From contig CAVOVH010000005.1 in NCBI GenBank assembly GCA_963699805.1, positions 558,001 through 622,000 of the forward strand: a stretch of 64,000 bases of DNA, in the 5' to 3' direction. Shown piece after piece: positions 27,153 to 35,964 of the stretch. This DNA is from JAGTVG01 sp963699805. GTDB taxonomy: Bacteria > Bacteroidota > Bacteroidia > Cytophagales > Cyclobacteriaceae. Positions within the stretch are counted from its first letter, which is position 1, and every line of letters begins with the position of its first letter. Both the position numbers and the translations under genes were made by a program. Below the pieces are notes generated by a model, which did no database searches, was not told where the DNA came from, and saw only the letters and a program-made list of their open reading frames with translations.

Positions 27153-27956
27153 TCAGATAATATGTATATTTCCCGGATCCAATGCAGGCATTCTGTTCAA
27201 CTTAAGATACAAATTTGCAGTCACAACCACGTCCTGCTTGCAATATTCTTCAATCTTTTTTAGATCCTGTTCTTCATAATATACGGAGTTCACCATACTC
27301 CCGTCCATTTCCCCTTTGCTGGATTCGATATTGAACAGGGAGGCAAGCAGATCGAGGGAAGTATAACTTTTCCGGTCCCCGAATTTCCACATTTCCATTG
27401 TATCTACATGGGGTACTTCCCAGGGCTTTTTCCCGGCTATCTGAAGGATAGAAGGGATCTCTATCTCATTAACGAGGTACCGGCGGCATAAATAAGGGTA
27501 ATCAAATTCCTTTCCATTGTGGGCACAAAGTACCAGGTTTTCTTTGTCAAGTTTAACTTCGGTCAATTCTTTGAATCCTTCCAATACAAGTTTTTCATCA
27601 TGGCCGGTAAAAGCCTTCACGCGCAAGGCCATCTGATCATTGGAGCCCCGGGTGAAAATGCCCACAGCTATGCAGACGATTTTCCCGAATTCTGCATAAA
27701 TAGCTGCTTTTTCGTAATATAATGCTTGAGATGAAAGTTGATCTTCATTTTTCAAAAAGGTAGCCTTCCGGTCCCATTGCTTTTTAAAACGGTCATTCAG
27801 CTGGTCATAATCTTGAAAGCCTGAGACCGTCTCAATATCGAGAACAAGTAAATTTTTGAGATCAATCAAGCTAAATAAATTTTGGAATCCTGGTTGTAAC
27901 TCCGTTGCAATCTGTATTGTATAAATATAGGAATAATTAATACAATAATCACTCAA
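27153..27956 (-). CDS. PolB-like predicted 3'-5' exonuclease
   Basis: A 267-residue protein whose core matches the DEDDy exonuclease domain found alone in Bacteroidota (annotated as PolB-like 3'-5' exonuclease). Exo I is LVLDIETV (about residue 37), exo II is LCAHNGKEFDYPYL near 145, and exo III is YCKQDVVVTANLY near 240. No polymerase domain is present. The first 30 residues before the core look unlike the family, so a non-ATG start nearer the core is possible. With the ATG at 27956 it overlaps the upstream patatin gene by 8 bases. Confidence 0.88.
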   Translation of the reverse strand: MSDYCINYSYIYTIQIATELQPGFQNLFSLIDLKNLLVLDIETVSGFQDYDQLNDRFKKQWDRKATFLKNEDQLSSQALYYEKAAIYAEFGKIVCIAVGIFTRGSNDQMALRVKAFTGHDEKLVLEGFKELTEVKLDKENLVLCAHNGKEFDYPYLCRRYLVNEIEIPSILQIAGKKPWEVPHVDTMEMWKFGDRKSYTSLDLLASLFNIESSKGEMDGSMVNSVYYEEQDLKKIEEYCKQDVVVTANLYLKLNRMPALDPGNIHII

Positions 27957-30252
27957 ATGATCTTTTATTAAATAATAAAAAACCGGCGTGAAACATTACG
28001 CTCCAATGATTCCTCAGGGGCTCATAATAATTCAACGCAATAGATACCGGCCCGATTGGCGAATGGTAAACCCCGTTCAAAGTTCCGGCAAAATGGAGGG
28101 TGCCGTCAAGGAGGATTTCACCGGGTACCTGAGGGGCCTCTTCAAATAAAGTCGAAACAGGAGCAAAAGTATATCCCTCGAGCCTGAAGTCTAGCCTTTT
28201 GGTAGGCTTATATATTCCTTTTACACCCCCCGCCACATACTTAAAGGCACGTAGTTCCGCGATGATCCGGGTTTTGCTGTCGTTCAGGGGATTAAATACA
28301 GGCGCATTCAAAACAGTGCCCTGATAATTGGAGAAAAAAGGTTGATTCGAGAAGACCGACTCCACCTGCCAGCCGGCAAAAAATTTCCGGCCGACGGGAA
28401 CATATTTTTCCCACCCCAATCCAAGAGTGATCCATGAATGATCCACCTGATTGGTCTCTGATTGAAGGGAGGTGGTTCCTGGTGTATAACGCTCCTGACC
28501 AAAATAAACGGCAGCCTTCACCTCAAATCTTTCTCCTTCGTTGGGATATAGGATCTTGTTCAGAGAGTTTTTGGATAATACCACACCCGTTCTGACCCCA
28601 TCAAATTTTAATTGGTCTAGAGTATCCGTGGATTGCAATTCCTGTGTATTGCTGTACTGATCCCCGTCATTGAGGTAAAATCCCTGAAATACCATCCGGT
28701 ACTTAGTTCCGATGGGTATCCCTACATTCAATCCGGCTTTCAGATCATTCTGTTGTACAAAATCTGACTGTGAATTTTCCTTGATCAGGATGTCTGAAAT
28801 ATCAATAAAATCCCAGTTATTATAAGTCATCTCAGGTTCTATATAAAAAAGATTCCGACCCGGGATGTTAAATCTTGAATAATAATGGATCGACTGATAA
28901 AAACGACCCGTATAGGCATGGATAGCATGTTCGGCCAGGTTACTTTTTAGCGTATTGAAGCGGAATCCGAGGAAAAGCTCTGAGAAATTCCGGGAGGTTA
29001 TATATCCTCCAAAATCAATTTTAAAAGAATTATCACTGCTTCCCCGTAATTCGAAGATATAGGTCGAATCATTTTTGTCAAATTGGAGTATTGGAAAGAT
29101 ATTATTGAAATAATCTTCTGCGGCGAGTCTGTAATATCCTTTTTTGATATCTTCTATATCAAAATCCGAGCTCTTTCGTAATTGAAAGAGATTGCTCAGA
29201 TATTTAGACTGTTTGGAATTAAATCCTCTGAATTGTATACTGCTGATCTTTAGTGGGGCTTCCTTCAGAACAAATCCTTCTCTTTTATTATTTCTGCTGA
29301 GGGAATCCATTCTTCGTTCAATTTTTTCCTTGATCTCAGGAAGTTTCCTAAGAATGGCGGTCTCTCCACTATCCAGCAGGGGTGTTACCTTCGAAAAATC
29401 AGTGGCGCTCATCCCTTTTGAGTCTGGCTCAATGTAAATATCCTCATTTTTCAAAAGGGCAGGGTTGGATTTGTTCAGCAGATATAAAAACAGGCTCTGG
29501 TTGACCAACTTCTCGTCTTCCTCATACGGGTACTCCTTGAATACTGGTGTGGAAACATTCACCCCAATGATCACATCTGGATTAAATTCTTTCCTCGTCA
29601 CATCGACCGGGAAATTATTATAGATTCCCCCATCGAACAATAACCGATCATTTTTTACCCGAACCGGATTATAAAAAAAAGGAACGGCCATCGATGCCCG
29701 GACCGCCTCGGATAATAAACCATCCTTCAGAACGACCTCCTCCTGTGTAAATATTTCAGCGGCAATGGCCCGGAAGGGGACAAACAGATGGTCAAAATCA
29801 TAATCCGCTGCCTGAGATGCTTTAGACAGGTATTCGGTCAGTTTAAAATTGATGATGGCATCGTTGGCAATCGTGTTTCTGAAAGAGGCGGAAAGGGATT
29901 CTTTTACATCCAGCTCGACCGTGAAAAAGGTTGGATCAGGCTCTTTCGATACATAATGGTGATTATAATAATTCCCTGCCTGTCCGTTTACCCAATTTTG
30001 AAAATCCTTTGACAGAACGATGTCTTCTATTTCCTGTGGAGAATATCCTGCAGCATAGAATCCTCCGATTACCGCCCCCATGGAAGTCCCTACCACATAA
30101 TCAATGGGTATATGGTTCTTTTCAAGCTCTTTTAATACGCTCACATGGGCCAGACCTTTGGCCCCACCACCACTGAGTACAAGGGCTACTTTTTGACCAT
30201 GAACAAAGATTGGCAAGATGGCAATGAAAATAAGTGAAAAAAATATCTTCAA
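27949..30252 (-). CDS. patatin-like phospholipase with outer-membrane beta-barrel
   Basis: A 767-residue exported protein with a signal peptide (residues 1-19). The patatin domain has the oxyanion loop GGGAKGLAH (about 28), the nucleophile elbow GTSMG (about 60) and the catalytic DGG (about 208). A POTRA-like linker (about 330-400) precedes a C-terminal Omp85-type barrel ending in alternating hydrophobic residues and a final Phe-Glu. This is the PlpD / type Vd architecture, in which a lipase is carried to the surface by its own barrel. The lipid substrate is unknown. It is followed by the exonuclease gene with an 8-base overlap. Confidence 0.94.
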   Translation of the reverse strand: MKIFFSLIFIAILPIFVHGQKVALVLSGGGAKGLAHVSVLKELEKNHIPIDYVVGTSMGAVIGGFYAAGYSPQEIEDIVLSKDFQNWVNGQAGNYYNHHYVSKEPDPTFFTVELDVKESLSASFRNTIANDAIINFKLTEYLSKASQAADYDFDHLFVPFRAIAAEIFTQEEVVLKDGLLSEAVRASMAVPFFYNPVRVKNDRLLFDGGIYNNFPVDVTRKEFNPDVIIGVNVSTPVFKEYPYEEDEKLVNQSLFLYLLNKSNPALLKNEDIYIEPDSKGMSATDFSKVTPLLDSGETAILRKLPEIKEKIERRMDSLSRNNKREGFVLKEAPLKISSIQFRGFNSKQSKYLSNLFQLRKSSDFDIEDIKKGYYRLAAEDYFNNIFPILQFDKNDSTYIFELRGSSDNSFKIDFGGYITSRNFSELFLGFRFNTLKSNLAEHAIHAYTGRFYQSIHYYSRFNIPGRNLFYIEPEMTYNNWDFIDISDILIKENSQSDFVQQNDLKAGLNVGIPIGTKYRMVFQGFYLNDGDQYSNTQELQSTDTLDQLKFDGVRTGVVLSKNSLNKILYPNEGERFEVKAAVYFGQERYTPGTTSLQSETNQVDHSWITLGLGWEKYVPVGRKFFAGWQVESVFSNQPFFSNYQGTVLNAPVFNPLNDSKTRIIAELRAFKYVAGGVKGIYKPTKRLDFRLEGYTFAPVSTLFEEAPQVPGEILLDGTLHFAGTLNGVYHSPIGPVSIALNYYEPLRNHWSVMFHAGFLLFNKRSFE

Positions 30253-30284
30253 GGTATTTAGAATATGTGATGGCTACTTATGAT

Positions 30285-31592
30285 TTAATACTCTTTTACC
30301 GTTGCAAATGTTTCCTTCTGCTCCACTGGAAATTGAATATTATTAAGATCTTGGATGATCTTTTCTTTTACTACTTCGTATTGGGCTTTATATTCTTCGG
30401 AAATAGGTTCCGAGGGGGGTAATTCTATTTTTAATGCATCAACCTGTTGTCCGTTCTTCCAAAACCGGAAACAGAGATGGGGGCCATTCGCCAGTCCGGT
30501 GCTTCCAACATAACCGATCACCTGCCCCTGCCGTACCCTGGCTCCCTGTTTAATACCGTTGGCAAAGGCCGACATGTGTAAATATTGGGTCGTGTAGACA
30601 CTGTTGTGACGGATCTTCACGTAACGTCCGTTATATTTCCCATACTGGGCTTCCTCGACGATCCCATCACCCACCGATCGGATCGGCGTGCCTGTCGGGG
30701 CGGCATAGTCGGTCCCTAAATGTGATTTATATCGTTTGAGGACGGGATGGAACCTGCGTCCAGAATAACGTGAGCTGATCCGGTTGTACCGGAGGGGAGC
30801 TCTTAAAAACTCTTTCTGTAAACTTTCCCCCTTTTCATCAAAATAACTGATTCCGTTCCCCTGGTCAAAATAGACTGCATAATAATTATTCCCGAAATGA
30901 TTGAAATAAGCGCCCAGGATCTTGCCGATTCCTACAGGTTCATTATCTACCATTAATTTTTCATAGATCACCTTGAATTTGTCGCCTTTCTGGATCCGGT
31001 AAAAATCAACCTGCCAGGCAAATACTTCTGACATGGCATGGATCAGCATCGGATCTGTACCTGCATTCGACATGGTTTCCCACAGGGAGAATTCGATGAT
31101 CCCTGCTACCTGGCTTTGTAATGTATCAATTTTTTTCTGATGTTTGAAAACCTCCACACTGTCCTTAATCTTATAGACGACATACTCGGTTTCATTCGGT
31201 TCATAGATCAGATACTCCGCTTTCTGGATACTGTCTTTTGTGCAGAGAATCGTATATTTTTTGCGAGTTACCAGTTTCCTGACATCATATATCGGCTTAG
31301 ACTTTTGTGAAAGTTCATGGATCTCCTGATCAGTCACATTGTGTTTGGATAGGATCTCGCCCAAAAACTGATTCGGCCGGATTACGTTTTCAATCACTTC
31401 CAGAGAATCGATATTGATGCCATAAAGTAGTTTGGGAGGAGGAGGGATCAAGGTGTCTGCCTTTACCATTTCAAGTGTATCCACTTGTTGTTCTTCCTGA
31501 ATAAGTACGGGTCTCTTTTGAATCAGGTAAAAAATCACGGTTACTGTAAGTACAGCAATCACTAAAAATCCTCCAAACACTTTTGAATTCAT
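30285..31592 (-). CDS. M23-family peptidoglycan metallopeptidase
   Basis: An anchored periplasmic protein of 435 residues from ATG 31592, with an N-terminal membrane helix (residues 5-24), an OapA/LysM-like middle region and a C-terminal M23 domain. The zinc site starts as HLGTDYAAP (about residue 304). A further conserved His lies in YLHMS. The usual HxH of motif two reads HLCF, replacing the second His ligand by Cys. M23 enzymes cut peptide cross-links in murein to allow growth or division. The changed residue leaves activity uncertain, although Cys can bind zinc. It lies 32 bases before the patatin gene on the same strand. Confidence 0.92.
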   Translation of the reverse strand: MNSKVFGGFLVIAVLTVTVIFYLIQKRPVLIQEEQQVDTLEMVKADTLIPPPPKLLYGINIDSLEVIENVIRPNQFLGEILSKHNVTDQEIHELSQKSKPIYDVRKLVTRKKYTILCTKDSIQKAEYLIYEPNETEYVVYKIKDSVEVFKHQKKIDTLQSQVAGIIEFSLWETMSNAGTDPMLIHAMSEVFAWQVDFYRIQKGDKFKVIYEKLMVDNEPVGIGKILGAYFNHFGNNYYAVYFDQGNGISYFDEKGESLQKEFLRAPLRYNRISSRYSGRRFHPVLKRYKSHLGTDYAAPTGTPIRSVGDGIVEEAQYGKYNGRYVKIRHNSVYTTQYLHMSAFANGIKQGARVRQGQVIGYVGSTGLANGPHLCFRFWKNGQQVDALKIELPPSEPISEEYKAQYEVVKEKIIQDLNNIQFPVEQKETFATVKEY

Positions 31593-31661
31593 AACACCTC
31601 TCCTTGAGAAATCGAACAAATTATACTAAAAAAAAGCTTTTTAACAACAATCTTAACGCAT

Positions 31662-31880
31662 TTATCCTAATTTTTTTAAGCTTTTAACAAAAAGAGGGGT
31701 GGTCGCGGGCTTTTTGCCTAACATTCTCCCGGCAATCATCACGAATTGCCAGGCTTCATCCTTTGATTCCGGTTGGATGCCAGGAGGTTGTACCAGCAGG
31801 TTATCAAACAGGTCTGCAGGCAGGTCGCACTTCAACTTAAGTCATCGTACCAGTCAATTTCATCGACCTGGTAACCAACC
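31662..31880 (-). pseudogene. remnant of an unidentified coding sequence
   Basis: On the minus strand, the frame ending in TAA at 31662-31664 carries about 55 codons with good coding character (CDLPADLFDNLLVQPPGIQP ... WQFVMIAGRMLGKKP). Just upstream a second frame reads YQVDEIDWYDD and then runs into TGA; deleting one base near 31830 would join them. Both frames are closed upstream, so at best this is the tail of a dead gene. I do not recognise the family. Confidence 0.4.
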
Positions 31881-31968
31881 AGTTATTGAAGAAAACCACT
31901 CTCGTTATATTTTATATTGATGGTTATATATCTTATATTTATTATTTGTCTCAAATTAAAACAAACAA

Positions 31969-33036
31969 ATGAACAGAATATTAACCGAACCCATTGGCAG
32001 CATACCCCGACCTGCCTATCTCCAACAAGCCATGATCGCGGCTGGTAAAGGAGATATAAAACAAAATGAACTCGAAAAACTGATGGACCAGGCTGTTCAG
32101 GAAACCATCAAAGAATTTGAGAAGACGGGCTCTCCGGTGATCACGGATGGTGAACAGTCCAAGCCCAGTTTTGCCACCTATCCGGTCCATGGACTAAATG
32201 GCCTTGCCCAGGATGGAGTGGTCATCCCTTTTGCGGACGGTCATAACAGGCAGCTTCCAAGGCTGGTAAAAGGTCCATTTCACTATGCTACTTTTGCCGA
32301 CACCTACCTGAAAAAAGCAAAAAAATATACTTCAGTACCTGTAAAACAGGCCGTAATATCCTGTTCTGCCATCAGCTTATTGTATCCGCAGGAAAGCATT
32401 GAAGGTTATAGCAGGGATCAATTCCTGAATGATCTTATCAATGAAGCCGAGATGGATATCAGGAAATGCCTGAAGGGTGGAGCTCATAATGTACAGATCG
32501 ATTTTACTGAAGCCAGGCTGGCTTTGAAACTGGATCCTAGCAAACAGTTACTTTCAGCTTTTATTCATCTGAATAACCAAGTATTGGATCGTTTCAGCCC
32601 GGATGAGAAAAAGAGGTTGGGAGTCCACACCTGCCCTGGTGGGGATCATGATTCCACCCATAGTGCTGACATTCCTTATTCCGAATTACTGCCCATGTTA
32701 TTCAAACTGCATGCAACCAATTTCTATATGGAATTTGCTGGTGAAAAAGATAAAAAAGCCGTCTTACAAACCGTCAGGGAAAATCTCAAAAGAAACCAAC
32801 GGGTATTCCTGGGCGTGATCAACGTGATCGATCCCCGGATTGAAACACCAGAGGAAGTAAAAGATCTTGTACTGGAGGCAGCATCAGTCATTCCTCCAGA
32901 TCAATTGGGAACCTGTGATGATTGTGGTTTTTCGCCCTTTGCCGATGATATATCCACCGCCAGGGAACTGGCTTTTGACAAGATCCGGTCAAGGATCAAG
33001 GGTACGGCACTGGCGGAAAAAAGATTGTTCGGATAA
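31969..33036 (+). CDS. MetE-like (cobalamin-independent methionine synthase C-terminal-type) methyltransferase
   Basis: A 355-residue TIM-barrel protein equivalent to the C-terminal catalytic half of MetE alone, as in short archaeal and bacterial core-MetE proteins. The N-terminus GSIPRP and the zinc ligands are visible: VHTCPGGDHD (His and Cys, about residue 219), the Glu of FYMEFAG, and the Cys of CDDCGFSPF near the C-terminus. The family transfers a methyl group to a thiol such as homocysteine. The methyl donor of the short forms is not the usual methyl-folate polyglutamate in all cases, so the exact reaction is uncertain. It is a single gene and no riboswitch is visible upstream. Confidence 0.9.
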   Translation: MNRILTEPIGSIPRPAYLQQAMIAAGKGDIKQNELEKLMDQAVQETIKEFEKTGSPVITDGEQSKPSFATYPVHGLNGLAQDGVVIPFADGHNRQLPRLVKGPFHYATFADTYLKKAKKYTSVPVKQAVISCSAISLLYPQESIEGYSRDQFLNDLINEAEMDIRKCLKGGAHNVQIDFTEARLALKLDPSKQLLSAFIHLNNQVLDRFSPDEKKRLGVHTCPGGDHDSTHSADIPYSELLPMLFKLHATNFYMEFAGEKDKKAVLQTVRENLKRNQRVFLGVINVIDPRIETPEEVKDLVLEAASVIPPDQLGTCDDCGFSPFADDISTARELAFDKIRSRIKGTALAEKRLFG

Positions 33037-33126
33037 TGTAGTGGATATAAAATTTTCATTGTATTTGAAATAATTATAGTTATAAGCAACTCATTAAAGT
33101 GCCACGACTGGTCTCCGGTATTTTAA

Positions 33127-33518
33127 ATGGGAAGAAGAATTAAAACCGCATTTTTATTGCTTGTCCTGATCCAGGGTTTGCACTCAATCGAAGAATTTCT
33201 GGGAAGGTTATGGGACATTTTCCTCCTGCCCAAATCCTTTCAGGTCTGATATCTTCCGATCTTCAAGCGGGATTTCTGATTATCAACCCGGGAATATTAA
33301 TAGCCGGTCTATACTGCTGGTTCTTTTTTATTCGACACATTCATGCCATATCTTCAGGATTGATCTGGTGCTGGATTATCCTTGAAATGATCAATGGAAT
33401 CGGCCATCCGGATCGGGCTTTATATATCGGAAAGTATACACCCGGGTTGATCACCGCTCCCATTCTTTTGCTCCTGGCCATTTATCTCGGCAGATTGTTG
33501 TTAATACGGATCCCTTGA
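33127..33518 (+). pseudogene. HXXEE-type membrane protein interrupted by a frameshift
   Basis: An ATG at 33127 opens a frame with a membrane helix and the motif GLHSIEEFLGRLWDIF, then drifts into non-homologous sequence and stops at 33247-33249. The adjacent frame continues the same protein: FPPAQILSGLISSDLQAGFL, three further membrane helices and the conserved EMINGIGHP, ending at 33518. Restoring one T to the run at 33218-33221 gives a clean 130-residue four-helix protein. The HxxEE and NGxGH motifs resemble the HXXEE domain, of unknown function. Either a recent pseudogene or a homopolymer sequencing error. Confidence 0.75.
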
Positions 33519-33690
33519 TCAAGGATTCCATTCGATAATTTGATTGAAAAAAGATCGTATAAAAAGTAATTCTTTACCAGTTATTACCTATTCCTGTTTT
33601 TCAGTATACATAGAAGGGATTTATCCCTTTTCTAATCTTCCTATCGCAACCAGGTTTTTCCAGGCACCTACTTTTTTGACTTGTGTTATT

Positions 33691-34716
33691 ATGAGAAAAC
33701 TATTTTTAATTTTTGTGGGAGGTGCCTTGTCCTTTTCTCTATATGGTCAGAATGTACTGGAGAACCTTGTCAAAATTGGTATTGATTTTCACGAAAAAGG
33801 AGAATATCAAAGTGCGATTGAAATCTATCAAAAGGCGTTGGTTGTCGATCCGAATTCCGCACTCGCCAACTATGAGATCGCCATGACCTATATGCATACC
33901 CGGGATTATGAAAGTTGTGTCAAACACAGTGATCAGGTCATCAACCTGGATGGTGAATATGTTCTTCCCGCCTATGTTACCAAAGCTTCCTGCCTGGATT
34001 ACCTGGGCCGGACCGATGAATCGATCTCTCTTTTTAAAACGGGACTTAGAAAATTCGGGGATCATTATTTGCTTTATTACAATCTTGGATTTGATTACTA
34101 TAAGATAAATGAAATTAAGGAAGCAGAAAAAGCTTTCATCAATGCGATCCATTCCAATACAGGACACGCCTCCAGTCATTTACTATTGGGGTATCTGATG
34201 AATGATCTCCATAACAGGGCACAGAGTTTAATGTGTCTTTATTACTTTCTATTACTCGAACCAGCCTCGGCCAGAGCCAAGGAGGCCTATGAACTGCTTT
34301 TAAACCAGTATAGCGCCCAGGTAGCCCGGGATAAAGACAATCCTGATCAAATCAAAATATTATTAGACCCCGATACTGACAGGGAATTCGGGACAGCCAA
34401 TATGATGATATCCATGCTGGAAGTTTCACGTACCACTGAACTGAATGAAGGTAAAAGTGAGGAGGATTTATTTATAGAAAATACGCAGTCCTTTTTTACC
34501 ATCCTGGGAGAATTGAAAAAGAAAAAAAACAGGGGATTGTGGTGGGAGTTTTATATTCCTTTTTTTTATGAGATTGCGAATTCAGACCATGTTAATTCCT
34601 ATTGTTATTACATCAGTCAGGCATCCAGTGAAATTTCTCAAAAATGGATCGAATCCCACCCTGAGAAGCTGAATCAGTTCATCAATTGGCTTCAGGGATA
34701 CCAGAAAGGCATATGA
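33691..34716 (+). CDS. exported tetratricopeptide-repeat protein
   Basis: From ATG 33691 (MRKLFLIF) this is a 341-residue protein with a signal peptide cleaved after about residue 19. Residues 25-210 hold about five TPR units, for example EKGEYQSAIEIYQKALVVDP and YKINEIKEAEKAFINAI. The C-terminal 120 residues are not repetitive and have a Trp/Tyr-rich segment (WWEFYIPFFYEI). An upstream extension to 33544 is open but lacks coding character. Periplasmic scaffold function is inferred. Its TGA overlaps the next gene's ATG (ATGA), so the two are made together. Confidence 0.85.
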   Translation: MRKLFLIFVGGALSFSLYGQNVLENLVKIGIDFHEKGEYQSAIEIYQKALVVDPNSALANYEIAMTYMHTRDYESCVKHSDQVINLDGEYVLPAYVTKASCLDYLGRTDESISLFKTGLRKFGDHYLLYYNLGFDYYKINEIKEAEKAFINAIHSNTGHASSHLLLGYLMNDLHNRAQSLMCLYYFLLLEPASARAKEAYELLLNQYSAQVARDKDNPDQIKILLDPDTDREFGTANMMISMLEVSRTTELNEGKSEEDLFIENTQSFFTILGELKKKKNRGLWWEFYIPFFYEIANSDHVNSYCYYISQASSEISQKWIESHPEKLNQFINWLQGYQKGI

Positions 34717-35270
34717 AGGAAAGTTTTAAAACCATGAATATTAAAAAAAAACAACGGGACCGTATCATCGAAAAGTTACGAAGGAATATGGATCTCTATT
34801 CTGGATGGAAGGTAACCAGGATTGGTTTCCTCACTGTTCTGTTCCTGTTATTTATCCTGGTGGTTAGTTTTATATATAATGAATCGAAATCATTTGATCT
34901 GGCAAAATACAATCAGGGAATTGCTGAATTCACGGAAAACGAAAACATTGCCTTAAGAATCTACGACCAGCTTAATAATGAAGAATTTGAGCACATCCCG
35001 GATCTAATCCAGGAAAATGGAATTCCAAACTGGCTGAGGAATATTGAAATTATTGCCGATTTAAATACCATGGTTCATCTCCCCGAGGAGCTGAAAATCC
35101 AGAATCGGATCTTGATGGATTATTGCCAGCTCAGGATAAAAGCCTATTTTTTAATCCGTAAGGCCCTGATTGAAAAATCTTCCCTTTACGATAGCCAGTT
35201 AGAACTGGTGCATATTGAAATCGAGAAAAAAATGGAGGAGATGGAAATTCAAACGGTGATGGATCGTTAA
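34713..35270 (+). CDS. hypothetical single-pass membrane protein coupled to the TPR protein
   Basis: A 185-residue protein with a basic N-terminus (MKESFKTMNIKKKQRDRIIE), one strong membrane helix (about residues 45-65) and a soluble, Glu/Leu-rich C-terminal part with coiled-coil tendency. No family is recognised. The start ATG at 34713 overlaps the stop of the TPR gene in ATGA; an ATG at 34734 is the alternative. The arrangement suggests an exported TPR protein and a membrane partner acting together, which is inference. Confidence 0.75.
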   Translation: MKESFKTMNIKKKQRDRIIEKLRRNMDLYSGWKVTRIGFLTVLFLLFILVVSFIYNESKSFDLAKYNQGIAEFTENENIALRIYDQLNNEEFEHIPDLIQENGIPNWLRNIEIIADLNTMVHLPEELKIQNRILMDYCQLRIKAYFLIRKALIEKSSLYDSQLELVHIEIEKKMEEMEIQTVMDR

Positions 35271-35830
35271 TCACCTTTCATGGCTGTCAAATGAAGAATT
35301 TCTGATCGAAATATAAGCCTTGGTGGTTATTAAATGATTCTGACGCCAATCAACAATTGCTGAAGAGGGTATCTTTTGACGAATGAACCGTTAATAAATA
35401 ATATATTCAGGCAAAATTTTGCATAACTGACACCCAAGGATTTTGGGGGAAGAACAATATTGGCATTGATGTTTTCTAACATGGAATTTTACTGCAAAAA
35501 TTTAAACCCAATTAGATGACATTATTATGTATATATTAAAACCTTCTTCGTCAAGGCTTCGGAGTGTGAAGGTACTTCATATCGGATCCTATAGTCGCTG
35601 TTCGCGCCCAGGATGACCGAAAAGAAATAGCTACCTCGGAATTCGAGCAAGGATTATAAATAAAAAAACTTCCTGCATCAATACTTCCACGAAAGAATAC
35701 TATATGATTCAAAAAAGAGTTATATCCTGAATTTCGATCACTGAAACGAGGTTTTCGATAGGTTGGCCAGGTCATCCAAGGCACAACTGGGGATGTTACA
35801 CTTTAAGATAAAGAGGCTTGAAAATATTAA
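35271..35830. other. gene-poor interval left of tRNA-Ala
   Basis: About 560 bases with no convincing gene. A 77-codon minus-strand frame (35551-35784) has no recognisable homologue and overlaps the repeat at 35535-35590. Otherwise AT-rich sequence without visible structure. Confidence 0.5.
35535..35590. repeat. degenerate copy of the tRNA-Ala 3' end and its terminator
   Basis: About 45 bases here align with 35823-35880: both read ATATTAAA, an AAGGC core, GAAGGT, then CATATCGGA, with roughly two-thirds of positions identical. The second copy is the live terminator plus 3' end of tRNA-Ala. ACCTTC and GAAGGT still form hairpin arms in the degenerate copy. Confidence 0.45.
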
Positions 35831-35856
35831 ACCCTCCTACACCAAGGCGTGGGAGG
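35831..35856 (-). terminator. terminator hairpin after tRNA-Ala
   Basis: Read on the minus strand, CCCTCC pairs with GGAGGG around a short inner stem, followed by TTTAATATTTT. It begins 6 bases after the 3' end of tRNA-Ala. Confidence 0.7.
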
Positions 35857-35862
35857 GCGAAG

Positions 35863-35936
35863 GTGGAGCATATCGGAGTCGAACCGATGACCTCTACGCT
35901 GCCAGCGTAGCGCTCTAGCCAGCTGAGCTAATGCCC
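35863..35936 (-). tRNA. tRNA-Ala (anticodon GGC)
   Basis: On the minus strand the acceptor GGGGCAT pairs with ATGCTCC (one G-T pair), with discriminator A. The anticodon stem CTACG/CGTAG closes the loop CTGGCAG, giving anticodon GGC. The T-arm contains GGTTCGACTCC. CCA is not encoded. It is divergent from nothing and lies about 30 bases downstream of the NlpC/P60 gene on the same strand. Confidence 0.96.
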
Positions 35937-35964
35937 CATTGGGATTGCAAATATATATTAAAAT

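Noticed and set aside
31620..31968. SAM or cobalamin riboswitch ahead of the MetE-like gene
   Set aside because: No conserved riboswitch core could be found; the region instead holds a coding remnant on the other strand.
35551..35784. 77-codon minus-strand frame left of tRNA-Ala
   Set aside because: It overlaps the degenerate repeat and has no recognisable domain.
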